Part shown: in pieces, positions 42,107-51,914 of the stretch
Numbering within the stretch: the stretch's first letter is position 1
Layout of the letters: the number at the start of each line of letters is the position of its first letter
Assembly (NCBI GenBank): GCA_016874685.1
Contig: VGTM01000002.1
Location: forward strand, 1-63,022
DNA: 63,022 nt
From: Methanobacteriota archaeon
GTDB taxonomy: Archaea > Methanobacteriota > Methanobacteria > Methanobacteriales > Methanobacteriaceae
Direction of reading: 5' to 3'
Translations under genes and position numbers: made by a program
Notes under the pieces: generated by a model
What the model was told of the DNA's origin: nothing
Databases searched by the model: none
What the model saw: only the letters and a program-made list of their open reading frames with translations

Positions 42107-42814
42107 ATGACAAAAAAAATACCAATAATAATTTTACTTCTCGTTATTGCAGGTTTATTAATTGTAGCCGTACAATACAAAGTCGCAGAACAGCAGAACG
42201 TTATGAAAGGAGAACATCAAGTACTGCTTTTAACAGCAGACCCCACAGAGAACACTCCAGGTATGGGGGCTGTGGATATGGCATTTATAATTTATTTAAA
42301 GGAAGGAAAGATTGTAAAAATTTCGCCAGTTTATCCAAGCTTTATGACTCACCCAACAGCACCTCCTCCTGAATATTTAAGAACCACAGAGGGCGTTCAA
42401 AAACTATATCTACACGATTCCTTATGGGATAAAGATGTAAAAAAGGGAGCCAAATTGGCCCAGGAGATAGTTGAGTATAATACTGGAGTAAAAACCGATC
42501 TTGTAGTTGTCATAACCCCTGAAGCTGTAGATGCCATGATTAATGCGCTGGGTGGTGTTTATGTCCCTGGTCAAGGTTATATTACAGGAAATAGTCTAGA
42601 GTTACTAAGAGAAGAACAGAGAGCAGGAGCGTCAAGGGGTTCAGCAGTTGAATCTTTAATAAGAAGCCTTGCAAACGCCGCAAAAGATAGAACAAAATAT
42701 TTAATCCTTGTTAATACAGCCATTGATCAATACAGAAAAGGCAATATCGCCGTTGTACCTGAAGAAGCATTTGCACAGTTTGTTGTTTCAAGTGGATTAA
42801 ACTATGTTTTCTAG
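42107..42814 (+). CDS. Membrane-anchored extracellular DUF4012-like protein
   Basis: A 235-residue protein with one N-terminal membrane helix (about 4-26). An extracytoplasmic domain follows, with VLLLTADPTENTPGMGAVDMAF, VVVITPEAVDAMINALGGV and ILVNTAIDQYRKGNI. The fold-level pattern resembles DUF4012/LytR-CpsA-Psr proteins, which in bacteria attach polymers to the envelope. The archaeal role is unknown. ATG 42107 follows GGTGTGATC, preferred over GTG 42101. Confidence 0.68.
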   Translation: MTKKIPIIILLLVIAGLLIVAVQYKVAEQQNVMKGEHQVLLLTADPTENTPGMGAVDMAFIIYLKEGKIVKISPVYPSFMTHPTAPPPEYLRTTEGVQKLYLHDSLWDKDVKKGAKLAQEIVEYNTGVKTDLVVVITPEAVDAMINALGGVYVPGQGYITGNSLELLREEQRAGASRGSAVESLIRSLANAAKDRTKYLILVNTAIDQYRKGNIAVVPEEAFAQFVVSSGLNYVF

Positions 42815-43192
42815 CACCAATTGAAGAAACTAGTTGTTTAAGTTCCAATTCACTAGATGGGTGAATTAAAATTCTCATGGTCATCCACAACTGTGTATGA
42901 TCATTTTTTATTTTTTTTAATATCATTAAAGAATCTTGTTACATTAATAGTTAATATTTTATATATTAAATTGATTAAACAATAAATGATTATATATAAC
43001 AAATAATCATTAAAGATAAATATAAAAATGGTTATTATTTAATCTCACAACTATTTGATCTCACAAAAAAACCATGTTTAAAAAACTTTAATTTGATGTT
43101 AAAGGTTTATAATTCATGATTTTACTAATAAGACCTTAAATAGACAAAATCATTAAAATAAATTCACATGAATTTATTTTGGAGGTATTCAT
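42815..43192. other. Intergenic region with a hairpin, T-runs and an operator-like palindrome
   Basis: About 380 bp. AATTCAC (42847-42853) and GTGAATT (42861-42867) form a 7-bp stem with a 7-nt loop, followed by long T runs (42905-42920), a plausible terminator of the upstream gene. The remainder is AT-rich and ends in the palindrome listed separately. Confidence 0.5.
43155..43180. promoter_or_regulatory. 12-bp-arm perfect inverted repeat directly before the ribosome-binding site
   Basis: Arms AAAATAAATTCA (43155-43166) and TGAATTTATTTT (43169-43180) are perfect, with CA between them. The Shine-Dalgarno GGAGGT begins at 43181 with no gap. It could be a protein operator or an RNA hairpin that hides or stabilises the ribosome-binding site. 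Confidence 0.7.
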
Positions 43193-43873
43193 GTGGTTTC
43201 AATTGATGATGCTAGGGAAACATATGAATCAGATTTTCTAGATAGGAGAGGTAAAGGGTATTTGGTATGTTGTGACTGTAGTGGATACTACAAACTCAAA
43301 GCAGACGAATCTCCAGATGATTTCGAAGAATGTGAGTGTGGTGGCATATTAGAGTATCATGAAAATCTAGATGAGCTCATAAAAGAACCGAGAGTAGATA
43401 CAGATATTACAGGTCCTTACTATGAACAAACAGAACTAAAAGAAATGCTATCAACTCTGAAAAACAAAGCTGAAAAGAGAAAACAACTGTTTGAAGAGTT
43501 ATCAGAACGTGTTGCAATACAAGAAGAATTATTACATGACATTAAAGAAGGGAAATGGACATTGTGGGAAGCTATATCTGAGAAAGATCTAAGAGAAGAT
43601 ATCAGTGAACAAAAAAGACTTTTAAGCGAGATTATCCAACAAGAAGATAAGGATATAAAAGATCAAGAAGATCTATTAACGACCATAACAGCACAAGAAG
43701 ATAGATTATTCGACTCTATTACAAAAAAACGGGCCATGTTACAAAAAGAACTCGTAGATAGGGAAAAAAGCTTAATTTTAGTAAATTCGAACTTCGTCAA
43801 AGTATTTATCGGTTTTATAATAGTTATGATCCTGTTTGTTTTTATATATCTTTACCTTATTATGGTTTTATAA
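43193..43873 (+). CDS. Zinc-ribbon, coiled-coil, C-terminally membrane-anchored protein
   Basis: A 226-residue protein of unknown function. The N-terminus has a zinc-ribbon-like CCDCSGYY ... CECGGILEY. The middle (about 80-195) is a long, highly charged helix (SERVAIQEELLHDIKEGKW, SEQKRLLSEIIQQEDKD) predicted to form a coiled coil with a near-regular heptad. The last 25 residues are a single membrane helix with no cytosolic tail, i.e. tail-anchored. The start is GTG 43193 after GGAGGTATTCAT. The palindrome just upstream suggests control. Confidence 0.75.
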   Translation: MVSIDDARETYESDFLDRRGKGYLVCCDCSGYYKLKADESPDDFEECECGGILEYHENLDELIKEPRVDTDITGPYYEQTELKEMLSTLKNKAEKRKQLFEELSERVAIQEELLHDIKEGKWTLWEAISEKDLREDISEQKRLLSEIIQQEDKDIKDQEDLLTTITAQEDRLFDSITKKRAMLQKELVDREKSLILVNSNFVKVFIGFIIVMILFVFIYLYLIMVL

Positions 43874-44031
43874 CAAAAAAATAATTTAACCGGGTTTAAA
43901 CGCCAATTTATTTATTCTTTTAATTTTTCTCAAATCTTTCAGAAATCTCTCTTTAATTTTAAAAAGATGAAATATTATTAATTATCACATCTTAAATCTA
44001 CTTGATATCCTTAAATGTGTTGAGAAGCCTT

Positions 44032-45285
44032 TTAGATAGTTCTTATGGCCTCTTCAACTACTTCCAATGTTTTCTGAATATCTTCATCATCATGCATTAA
44101 AGATAGGAAACAGCACTCAAACTGCGATGGAGGAATGAATATTTTCTCGTCAAGAAGTTTATGGAAGTATTTATTGAATTTTTCTGTATCAGATAATTTT
44201 GCATCCTTATAGTTCCATACATCCCTTTCATTGAAGTAAATCTGGAACATGGAGGCTAAACCTGCAAGTTTAAGGTTTAAACGGTTATCATCAATAATAT
44301 CTTGAATTCCATCCTGTATTGCAATACCCTTTCTGTTCAGTTCCTTATAAAAATTATTATCGAGTTGGTTCAATGTATAAAGTCCTGCAGTGATTGATAT
44401 TGGATTCCCATTAAATGTTCCTGCCTGATAAACATGCCCAGAAGGTGTTATCATCTCCATAATACCTTTTCTCCCAGCTAAAGCCCCTATTGGAAATCCT
44501 CCACCTAAAATCTTCCCTAAAGTTACAAGGTCAGGAGTTACACCAAAATATTCCTGTGCGCCTCCCTCTGATAGCCTAAAACCAGTTATAACTTCGTCAA
44601 AGATCAGGACTATGTCGTTTTGCTGAGTTATTCTTCGTAAAAATTTTAAATAACCATCCTTAGGAGGTATACAACCTATGTTTCCCATTACAGGCTCTAC
44701 AATTAAGGCTGCAATGTCCTCTTCACTAGTTATTGCTTGATTTAAAGCCTCTCGATTGTTAAAAGGAATTAATATAGTGTTTTTAATTGTATCTACCGGA
44801 ACACCTGGAGAATCGGGCAAACCAACTGCACCAGAACCTGATTTTACCAGAACATAATCATGTGCCCCATGATATGCTCCTTCAAATTTTATAATCTTAT
44901 TTTTTCCTGTAAATGCCCTCGCAAGTCTTATAGAACTCATTGTAGCTTCTGTACCTGAATTTACGAATCTAACCATTTCAGCGCAGGGTACCTTATCTAT
45001 AACTAGTTTTGCAAGTTCTATTTCATTTTCAGTTGGTACACCATATGCAGATCCTTTTTCTAATTGTTCTTTGACCTCATTGACAACCTTTTGGTTTGCA
45101 TGACCAAGAACCAGCGGTCCATAGGCCAAGCAGTAATCTATATATGAATTACCATCTACATCAAATATTTTTGAACCTTCTCCTTTCTTTGCAAAGAAAG
45201 GATAAGGCTTATAAGCTCTTACTGGGGAGTTTACCCCTCCTGGAAGAAATTTTTGGGCTTCTCTAAAAAGATCTTCAGATTTCAT
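44032..45285 (-). CDS. hemL: Glutamate-1-semialdehyde 2,1-aminomutase
   Basis: It makes 5-aminolevulinate, the precursor of coenzyme F430, cobamides and other tetrapyrroles. The 417-residue PLP enzyme shows [16 protein letters not shown], the [18 protein letters not shown] phosphate loop, [11 protein letters not shown] and the Lys in [14 protein letters not shown]. It begins 2 bp after the cbiC stop, so the two tetrapyrrole genes are an operon. Confidence 0.96.
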   Translation of the reverse strand: MKSEDLFREAQKFLPGGVNSPVRAYKPYPFFAKKGEGSKIFDVDGNSYIDYCLAYGPLVLGHANQKVVNEVKEQLEKGSAYGVPTENEIELAKLVIDKVPCAEMVRFVNSGTEATMSSIRLARAFTGKNKIIKFEGAYHGAHDYVLVKSGSGAVGLPDSPGVPVDTIKNTILIPFNNREALNQAITSEEDIAALIVEPVMGNIGCIPPKDGYLKFLRRITQQNDIVLIFDEVITGFRLSEGGAQEYFGVTPDLVTLGKILGGGFPIGALAGRKGIMEMITPSGHVYQAGTFNGNPISITAGLYTLNQLDNNFYKELNRKGIAIQDGIQDIIDDNRLNLKLAGLASMFQIYFNERDVWNYKDAKLSDTEKFNKYFHKLLDEKIFIPPSQFECCFLSLMHDDEDIQKTLEVVEEAIRTI

Positions 45286-45287
45286 GA

Positions 45288-45923
45288 TTAGAACTCCTTT
45301 TTAAGATTTATAAGTGAATTTACTACTGCAACTGCAACTGGTGTTCCACCTTTTGGACCCTCAGTCACTAAATGCGGTATTTTACTTTTTTGTAATGCTT
45401 TTTTTGATTCAGCTGCACCAACAAAACCCACCGGAACTCCAACAACTGATTGGACTTTCATTTCATGATCTTCAACCAAATTTAAAACTTCAAATAGAGC
45501 TGTTGGTGAATTTCCGATTACCACTATTCCTTCAAAGCCTTCAAACATAGCAATTTTCATAGCTGCTGCTGTTCTTGTTATATTTTCCTTTTGTGCTAGT
45601 TCAACTGTATTTTCATGATTTATGTAACATTTTATATCTCCAAAATACTTGTTAATACCTACTTTAACCATATTTATGTCTGTTAATATATCTTTACCCT
45701 TCACAATGGAATCAATACTTTCACTTACAAAATCGCCCGACATTTTGGTTATATCAGCATATTCAGTATCTGCAGTTGAATGAACAATTCTCTCGATTAT
45801 TGACCTCTCTTGGGGAGATAAATGACGTATTTTATTCTCTATCAAAGAACGTACTATCTTTCTACTTTTTGATGCTATATCATAGCCCTTTTTGGTTGAT
45901 GCTCCCATGAACATAATTTTCAC
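45288..45923 (-). CDS. cbiC: Cobalt-precorrin-8 methylmutase
   Basis: It shifts a methyl group to form cobyrinate in anaerobic cobamide synthesis. The 211 residues have [34 protein letters not shown] with the catalytic His, [16 protein letters not shown] and [13 protein letters not shown]. The first gene of the cbiC-hemL operon. A strong hairpin-forming sequence lies about 80 bp upstream. Confidence 0.95.
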   Translation of the reverse strand: MKIMFMGASTKKGYDIASKSRKIVRSLIENKIRHLSPQERSIIERIVHSTADTEYADITKMSGDFVSESIDSIVKGKDILTDINMVKVGINKYFGDIKCYINHENTVELAQKENITRTAAAMKIAMFEGFEGIVVIGNSPTALFEVLNLVEDHEMKVQSVVGVPVGFVGAAESKKALQKSKIPHLVTEGPKGGTPVAVAVVNSLINLKKEF

Positions 45924-46002
45924 TTTGTTGATGTTTCTAATAAATGTTTGATTTGATTCTATAAGTTATTTTTTAAATAATTTGATTTCTAACCTATGTT
46001 CT

Positions 46003-46034
46003 GAAACTTAAAAAAGTCTATTTTTTTTAGTTTC
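46003..46034. promoter_or_regulatory. Imperfect 14-bp inverted repeat upstream of cbiC-hemL
   Basis: GAAACTTAAAAAA (46003-46015) pairs with TTTTTTTTAGTTTC (46021-46034) with one mismatch around GTCTA. It is about 80 bp from the cbiC ATG, upstream of the likely TATA region, as expected for an activator or repressor site, or for a terminator on either strand. Confidence 0.45.
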
Positions 46035-46229
46035 TATTAATTATTCAGTATGAGATATTAAATTGCAAAAAATTTTTTAAAGGCGCATTGATTAAGAAAA
46101 AATATCTCAATTCTTCATACAATTTGATTTTATATTGTTTTTATTTGATTATCTCATTTTATAAAAATGTATAAGTATATTTTAACAAAAAATATTATAG
46201 ACATTTAAATAATGTTTGGGAGCAAAAAA

Positions 46230-46492
46230 ATGAAAGAAGAAGTGAAAGAAGTTAAAGGACAAGTACTTCAAACCATAGCGACGTTGATGACCACAGCATT
46301 TGGATTAATAGCTGCACTGGCATGGAATGAAGCTATAAAGACATTAATAACCCAATTTTTCCCTAAAGGCAACGGATTAACCGTTTGTTCGTTTATGCCA
46401 TAATAATCACTATAATAGCAGTAATTGTAACAGTAATCATCGGGAAAGCCATAGCGAAACCAGCGGTTCAAGAAGTTAGAATAGTAGAATAG
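46230..46492 (+). pseudogene. DUF5654-like small membrane protein with a single-base frame break
   Basis: From ATG 46230 (GGGAG 7 nt upstream) the frame reads MKEEVKEVKGQVLQTIATL... through AWNEAIKTLITQFFPKGNGLT and then ends in a short wrong tail. Restoring one G after 46383 (ACCG to ACCGG) continues it as GLFVYAIIITIIAVIVTVI to the TAG at 46490, giving a typical DUF5654 protein: short charged N-terminus, two membrane helices and basic tail. It is a deletion in this genome or a consensus error. Function of the family is unknown. Confidence 0.75.
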
Positions 46493-46568
46493 CTGATAAT
46501 CAAATATTATCTTTTTTTATTTGATTTTTTATTTTTATAGAAAGATAGCACTGAGTCTAAATATTAGA

Positions 46569-46988
46569 TCATTCCTCATCTTTTAATTCTTCAACATTCA
46601 CTACAAGTGTCTTGGCGATCCGATCCATGGTCCTCTGGTCGGGACCTGCGGCAAAAATTCCAACCAAAAAATCTACTATTAAAGGGAACCAATAAATTTT
46701 AGATAGATTCCTTATAAAAGCCTTTTTGTAACCCATTTTACCTTCAAGGGCTGTTACCTTGATTTTCAGAACACTCTTACCCACTGTGGTAGCGTATTTT
46801 CCTTCCAGATAGGTAAAGTATACAATTATAATCAACCCTGCCAGTAAAAGCCAATATCTAAAAAGTATGAAGCTATTGGTCACAATTATTAAAGGATAAA
46901 TCAAAGCACTTATAAGCCACATAAGTGCTGTTAATATCACTGCATCAATGATTAAGGATGCTAATCTTTTAAGCCATAAATATTTCAT
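46569..46988 (-). CDS. RDD-family membrane protein
   Basis: A 139-residue protein with the N-terminal RDD-type helix (LKRLASLIIDAVILTALMWL; here RLASLIID replaces the usual RxxAxxID), two or three further hydrophobic helices and KSVLKIKVTALEGKMGYKKAFIRN, as in the RDD fold. Transport or stress roles have been suggested for relatives, but nothing specific can be said. A single gene. Confidence 0.8.
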   Translation of the reverse strand: MKYLWLKRLASLIIDAVILTALMWLISALIYPLIIVTNSFILFRYWLLLAGLIIIVYFTYLEGKYATTVGKSVLKIKVTALEGKMGYKKAFIRNLSKIYWFPLIVDFLVGIFAAGPDQRTMDRIAKTLVVNVEELKDEE

Positions 46989-47039
46989 TTAAATCCCCCA
47001 ATTTAATTCAAATATCTAAATTTAAGATTTTAAAATGTT

Positions 47040-48050
47040 CTAACAAACTCTTGGAACGGGATCGGCTATCGGAGGTTCTAAAATTCTCTTTCCACCCAAA
47101 GAGGTCTCCAAAATCACGTGATCATCATCTGTAACTTCCCCTATAATCTGCGCTTCCTTTCCGTACTTTGTAGTTCGTATTGCTTTAAGAATTTCCTCTG
47201 CTTTATCTGCTTCCACACCCATTACAACTTTACCTTCATTTGCAACCTCATATGGATCAATGCCCAGCATTTCAGATGCAGCCAACACCTCCTTTTTCAC
47301 AGGAACATTATCTTCATTAATTAACATTCCCACATTTGATTTTGTGGCAAGCTCATTTAGGGTGTTTGCAAGGCCTCCTCTTGTAGGATCTTTCATAGCT
47401 TTAACCCCACCAATTTCCAGGGATTTCTCGACGATCTCCCATATAGGGGCAACATCAGATTTAAGATCTGTTTCAAAACCAAATCCTTCCCTATAAGACA
47501 TCAACGAGATCCCATGATCCCCAATACTTCCACTTAATATCAGTTTATCCCCAATTTCAAGCCCAGAATCGCTTTTAACTTCGTCTTTTTTAACTATACC
47601 TATACCTGTAGTGATAATGATAATTTTATCCAGTTTATCTTTTTCCATAACTTTGGTATCCCCAGTTATTATTGCTACATCTGATTCTGTGCAAACTTCA
47701 TCCATGGATCTTAAAATTATTTCTAGATCATCTGCTGGAAAACCTTCTCTTATAACCATTGCACTTGCAATGGCAACGGGCTTTGCTCCCATCACAGATA
47801 TATCATTAACTGTTCCTGCGATCGATAATTTTCCAATATCTCCTCCTGGAAAGAAAATAGGGTCAACAGTGTGACCATCTGTACTGATCACGATTTCAGA
47901 ATCACCCAAAGGAATAGTAGCCCCATCATCAAGTTCATCAAGTCCAATTCCACCATTAACACGTTTATTAGTTATGTTGCTGAGTATTATATCTGAGATT
48001 AAACTCTGCATCATTTCTCCACCAGCACCATGTGCCATACCGATTTTCAT
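47040..48050 (-). CDS. hypE: Hydrogenase maturation factor HypE
   Basis: It dehydrates the carbamoyl group on its own C-terminal Cys to make the cyanide ligands of [NiFe] hydrogenases. The 336 residues have GMAHGAGGEMMQSLI, LDELDDGATIPLG, STDGHTVDPIFFPGGDIGKL, KDPTRGGLANTLNE, and end in PRVC with the catalytic terminal cysteine intact. GGTGAATCT precedes the ATG. Other hyp genes are not in the window. Confidence 0.96.
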   Translation of the reverse strand: MKIGMAHGAGGEMMQSLISDIILSNITNKRVNGGIGLDELDDGATIPLGDSEIVISTDGHTVDPIFFPGGDIGKLSIAGTVNDISVMGAKPVAIASAMVIREGFPADDLEIILRSMDEVCTESDVAIITGDTKVMEKDKLDKIIIITTGIGIVKKDEVKSDSGLEIGDKLILSGSIGDHGISLMSYREGFGFETDLKSDVAPIWEIVEKSLEIGGVKAMKDPTRGGLANTLNELATKSNVGMLINEDNVPVKKEVLAASEMLGIDPYEVANEGKVVMGVEADKAEEILKAIRTTKYGKEAQIIGEVTDDDHVILETSLGGKRILEPPIADPVPRVC

Positions 48051-48477
48051 AGATTCACCAATGTTTTAATTGTTTATATTAGTTCCATATATATCAATAT
48101 CAGAGATATCCCTCAATAATGAAGGGATGAAAACTCCATGCAAATAATATATATAGACGTTTGTCATATACCACTTTATGAGGGTTTTTTAAATTTTAGA
48201 ATATATTTTAAAGAAAATTTCCTCATTGTTGAAAGTTGAGGTTCTAAATATTTAAATATATTCCAACTGATATAGTCTTTAAATTGATTCATACCTAGTC
48301 ATCTAAAGACTTAAATTTGTGATCAGATAAAGTAATATGATCAATTGCTTATATGAATCAATAAAGATAAAGCTTTTTTGAGGATAAAATTCGGAAAGCT
48401 TTTTTAAATGAAATTTTTTAATTTAATCTTCACAATAGATTGAAAAAAAGCATTGATGATAATATAGAGGTGATATA
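48051..48477. other. Divergent hypE / rps8e intergenic region
   Basis: About 430 bp with no credible frame or RNA gene. AAAGCTTTTTT is repeated at 48369-48379 and 48395-48405, and CCTCA/TGAGG could form a short stem near 48221-48241. It presumably holds promoters for both genes. Confidence 0.45.
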
Positions 48478-48858
48478 ATGGCAATATGGCAAGGAAAATC
48501 ATTGAGAAAACCCACCGGCGGACGAGCAAAACTTAAAAGGAATAAAAGGAAATCTGAGCTTGGTAAAGAAGCAGCAGAAACCAAAATAGGTGAAAGAAAG
48601 ATCAAAAAAATTAGGACTAGAGGTGGGAATAGAAAAATAAGGCTCACCATCGAGGATAAAATCAATGTAGTTGATCCTAAAACAAGTAAAATAGAAGTTA
48701 CAGAAATTTTAAGTGTTGTTGAAAATAAAGCAAACCCACATTTTGTACGTCGTAATATAATAACAAAAGGTGCCGTAGTTGAAACTAACATTGGAAAAGT
48801 TAAAGTTACATCAAGACCCGGTCAACACGGCATTATAAATGGTGTATTGGTTGAATGA
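48478..48858 (+). CDS. rps8e: Ribosomal protein S8e
   Basis: A 126-residue small-subunit protein; [25 protein letters not shown] and [16 protein letters not shown] are diagnostic. GAGGTGATATA precedes the ATG. Its last 20 bp overlap the start of polB2 in another frame, an arrangement of rps8e and the small polymerase subunit known from Methanothermobacter. Confidence 0.96.
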   Translation: MAIWQGKSLRKPTGGRAKLKRNKRKSELGKEAAETKIGERKIKKIRTRGGNRKIRLTIEDKINVVDPKTSKIEVTEILSVVENKANPHFVRRNIITKGAVVETNIGKVKVTSRPGQHGIINGVLVE

Positions 48859-49495
48859 AGAGATTTTAGAAAAAGCAAAAGAGTTTCTAAAGCAGGTAAA
48901 TAAAACTTTGCCTGAAGGAATGGAACTGGAATTTGAAGGATTGTATAGAAGAGGATTTTTCGTTACAAAAAAAAGGTACGCTCTTATAGAAAACGAAAAC
49001 ATAGTTGTCAAAGGTTTAGAACTTGTAAGAAGGGATTGGGCACCTGTAGCGAAAAAAACCCAGCAAAAAGTACTTACAGCAATATTAAGGGAAGGTTCTC
49101 CTGAAAAGGCAACAAAAATAATAAAAGAAACCATTGATAATATAAGAGAAGGAAATATTCAGTTAGATGATCTGGTAATACACACACAACTAACAAGAAA
49201 TCCAGAAGAATACGTCCAAAAAGCTCCTCATGTTTTAGCTGCTAAAAAAGCTATAAAAAGGGGCAGAAAAGTAGGAAAAGGTTCCATCATAAGATATGTT
49301 GTGGTTAAAGGGAAAAACGCTATCAGTAAAAGGGCAGAACCAATAGAGGATGTAGACATCTCAAACTACGATCCTTCCTACTACATAGATAACCAGTTGC
49401 TTCCAGCAGTTTCAAGAATAATAGATGCGCTTGGATATTCCAAACAGGAAATAACACAACAAGAAAAACAAACAAACTTAGATGCATTTTTTTAA
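48839..49495 (+). CDS. polB2: Split family B DNA polymerase, small (C-terminal) subunit
   Basis: This 218-residue protein corresponds to the C-terminal palm/thumb part of PolB and is a separate gene in Methanobacteriales, where PolB is split in two. It has [19 protein letters not shown] (the KKRY core of the polymerase motif), [20 protein letters not shown], and [11 protein letters not shown]. It ends QTNLDAFF, a textbook PCNA-interacting (PIP) box at the extreme C-terminus. The large subunit is not in the window. The start overlaps rps8e by 20 bp and may be read by coupling. Confidence 0.93.
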   Translation: MVYWLNEEILEKAKEFLKQVNKTLPEGMELEFEGLYRRGFFVTKKRYALIENENIVVKGLELVRRDWAPVAKKTQQKVLTAILREGSPEKATKIIKETIDNIREGNIQLDDLVIHTQLTRNPEEYVQKAPHVLAAKKAIKRGRKVGKGSIIRYVVVKGKNAISKRAEPIEDVDISNYDPSYYIDNQLLPAVSRIIDALGYSKQEITQQEKQTNLDAFF

Positions 49496-49623
49496 TACAT
49501 ATAAAATATCAGTTAAACTTGAAAAATTAATATTTCAAATGCACTATTTCAAAATAACAGTAAATTGTATCTACAAGAATTAACTATAATTTATTACACT
49601 AATATATTAAAAAAGGTGTGATC

Positions 49624-50304
49624 ATGTTAAAAGCAGTTTTTTTCGATATTGATGATACTCTGTATGATACTTCTGGTTTTGCAAGACTTGCACGAAAAGC
49701 TGCTCTTAATGTAATGATCGACGCTGGATTACCTCTTGCATCCAATAAAGCTTATACTCTTCTAAGACAAATAATAAAAGAAAAAGGCTCAAATTATGAT
49801 AAACATTTTAATGTTCTAACAAGAGAAGTTTTTGGACAAGAAAAACCTCTATTAATAGCTTTAGGGATGATAACATATCACAATGTCAAATTTGCATTGT
49901 TAAGACCATTCCCCAAGACTCCTTCAACCTTAATTAACCTAAAAAAGAAAGGGTATCATCTTGGAGTCATTTCAAACGGACTGACAATAAAACAATGGGA
50001 AAAATTAATAAGACTTGGATTACATCACTTCTTCGATGAGGTGGTAACCTCTGATGAAGCTGGAGTTGAAAAACCAGATGAGAGAATATTCCAACTAGCA
50101 TTAAGTAGGATGGGATGTAGAGCAGGAAAATCTGTTATGGTAGGTAACAAGTTCTCTGAAGATATATTAGGAGCCGTGAATGTGGGAATGTCTGCAATAC
50201 TTGTAAACTCAGAATTAACTGAATCAGAAAAAGAATATATTAAAAAAGAAGGTATAGAAATAGAAGTAATATCTAATATTAAAGATCTTGGAGCTATCTT
50301 ATAA
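49624..50304 (+). CDS. HAD-superfamily hydrolase
   Basis: A 226-residue HAD phosphatase: motif I FFDIDDTLYDT, motif II ISNGLT, motif III with EKPDERIF, and motif IV GNKFSEDILGAVNVG. It resembles the archaeal (CTE7) subgroup with unknown substrate. ATG 49624 follows AAGGTGTGATC and is preferred over GTG 49618. It lies between polB2 and the AAA ATPase gene. Confidence 0.88.
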   Translation: MLKAVFFDIDDTLYDTSGFARLARKAALNVMIDAGLPLASNKAYTLLRQIIKEKGSNYDKHFNVLTREVFGQEKPLLIALGMITYHNVKFALLRPFPKTPSTLINLKKKGYHLGVISNGLTIKQWEKLIRLGLHHFFDEVVTSDEAGVEKPDERIFQLALSRMGCRAGKSVMVGNKFSEDILGAVNVGMSAILVNSELTESEKEYIKKEGIEIEVISNIKDLGAIL

Positions 50305-50331
50305 TAATTATAAATCTAGATGGGTGGTACA

Positions 50332-51891
50332 ATGGATTGTGTTCGTGACTCTATTAAAATTGAAAAAATCCTAGAGGCTTTAAAACAGCCAAAATCTCTT
50401 GAAGAACTGGATCTATCTGAAAGTTTTGTCAAAGATTTAATTTTAAAGATCATTTCCAGCTACGGTACAATAAACACCAGCAAAATAAGTGAGATGACTG
50501 CACTTCACTTGGATATTCTAGAAGAAGCTATACAAAAAATAGAAAAATATGGTTTCTGTGCACCAATAAGTGGTGGATTCCTATTTTCCAGTGTTGAATA
50601 TACCATAACAAAAAAAGGTCGTGAAAAAGCCAAGAGAATTCTTGAAGAAAATCCATATATTGGTATCGCTCCAATTTCATATGATATCTATTATGAAGTC
50701 ATGAAAGCCCAAATGAAAGATAGATATCCCATTGATATATCTCCTGAAATAATTGAAATCGCTTTTGAGGATGTTGTCGGTGTTGAATATGCTAAAGAAG
50801 CATTGGTTGAAGCATGTACAATCGGGAAAGGTATTTTTATATACGGAGCTGCAGGAACTGGTAAAACATTCATTGTAAGTAAGATGTCTGACCTCCTACC
50901 ACCGCTTTTAATCCCCAAATTCATCGAGTTTGGAGGTATGGTAATACAACTTTATGATCCTGATTTTCATAAACCGTGTGTTGAACAGCCCAATGATCCT
51001 AGATGGGTTAAAATACATGCCCCATTTGTAATTACGGGTGCTGAACTTACTCTAAACAAACTTGAAACAATATACAACCCAAATAAGGGTATGTATGAAA
51101 CATCTCCTATAATAAAGGCAAATGGAGGAACTCTCCTGATAGATGACTTGGGAAGACAGATAGATAACCATGAAATTATCTTAAACCGACTCATCGTACC
51201 AATGGAAAATAAAAAAGATTTTGTTTACGTTAGAGGAGTTCCAGTGACTGTACATGCTTATTTTATACCTGCTTTCTCTACAAATCTGGATATTAGTATA
51301 ATGGACGAAGCACACCTTAGAAGAGCACCATTACACATTTTCCTTAGAAATCCACCATCAGAAGAATTAGTGGAAGTCTTCAAAAGAAATTTAGATGATT
51401 TAGATGAAAAATATGATAGCAATGTTTTACAAAGATTTAAAAAAGTTTATACACCTGCTAATAACGGAGGAGAGGGTCTAAGACCCACATTTGCCCATGC
51501 TAGAGACGTTGCACAAATTGCCCAAGCCCTCCGCTTAACTCAAGGTAAAGATGTTATAGATACTGATATCCTTGAAGGAGCATTGAGAAAACATGTTCTA
51601 ATAGCACTTCAAAGGATGAACATCGACATATCCGACATAGCAAAAAATGTACGTTCCTTCCGGATAAAAACTGATAAAAAAGAAGAAACATATAGAGCTC
51701 TAAAAGAATTTGGTACTGATAGGATTTCATGTGAAAATAATGCTTCTTTAATTGTGGATGTGGAAGAAAATATAACGCCAGTTCAACTAGTTGAATACCT
51801 AAATAGATATAATATTTCTGTAGATTCAATCGATTTAATAGCTGAATCCGAAAAGGAACTTCGAAGGACAATCTTAGAATATGAAAAATAA
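50332..51891 (+). CDS. AAA-superfamily ATPase with N-terminal helical/wHTH region
   Basis: A 519-residue protein. Residues 1-110 look like a winged-helix region (ISSYGTINTSKISEMTALHLDIL, then YGFCAPISGGFLFSS). The ATPase core has Walker A FIYGAAGTGKTFI and Walker B GGTLLIDDLGRQ, and DEAHLRRAPLHIFLRN carries sensor-type residues. Related large ATPases of unknown role occur in archaea and some bacteria. ATG 50332 follows GGTGGTACA. It is downstream of the HAD gene by about 30 bp, so an operon is likely. Confidence 0.82.
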   Translation: MDCVRDSIKIEKILEALKQPKSLEELDLSESFVKDLILKIISSYGTINTSKISEMTALHLDILEEAIQKIEKYGFCAPISGGFLFSSVEYTITKKGREKAKRILEENPYIGIAPISYDIYYEVMKAQMKDRYPIDISPEIIEIAFEDVVGVEYAKEALVEACTIGKGIFIYGAAGTGKTFIVSKMSDLLPPLLIPKFIEFGGMVIQLYDPDFHKPCVEQPNDPRWVKIHAPFVITGAELTLNKLETIYNPNKGMYETSPIIKANGGTLLIDDLGRQIDNHEIILNRLIVPMENKKDFVYVRGVPVTVHAYFIPAFSTNLDISIMDEAHLRRAPLHIFLRNPPSEELVEVFKRNLDDLDEKYDSNVLQRFKKVYTPANNGGEGLRPTFAHARDVAQIAQALRLTQGKDVIDTDILEGALRKHVLIALQRMNIDISDIAKNVRSFRIKTDKKEETYRALKEFGTDRISCENNASLIVDVEENITPVQLVEYLNRYNISVDSIDLIAESEKELRRTILEYEK

Positions 51892-51914
51892 TTATTTTTG
51901 TTGAAGCTGATGAA

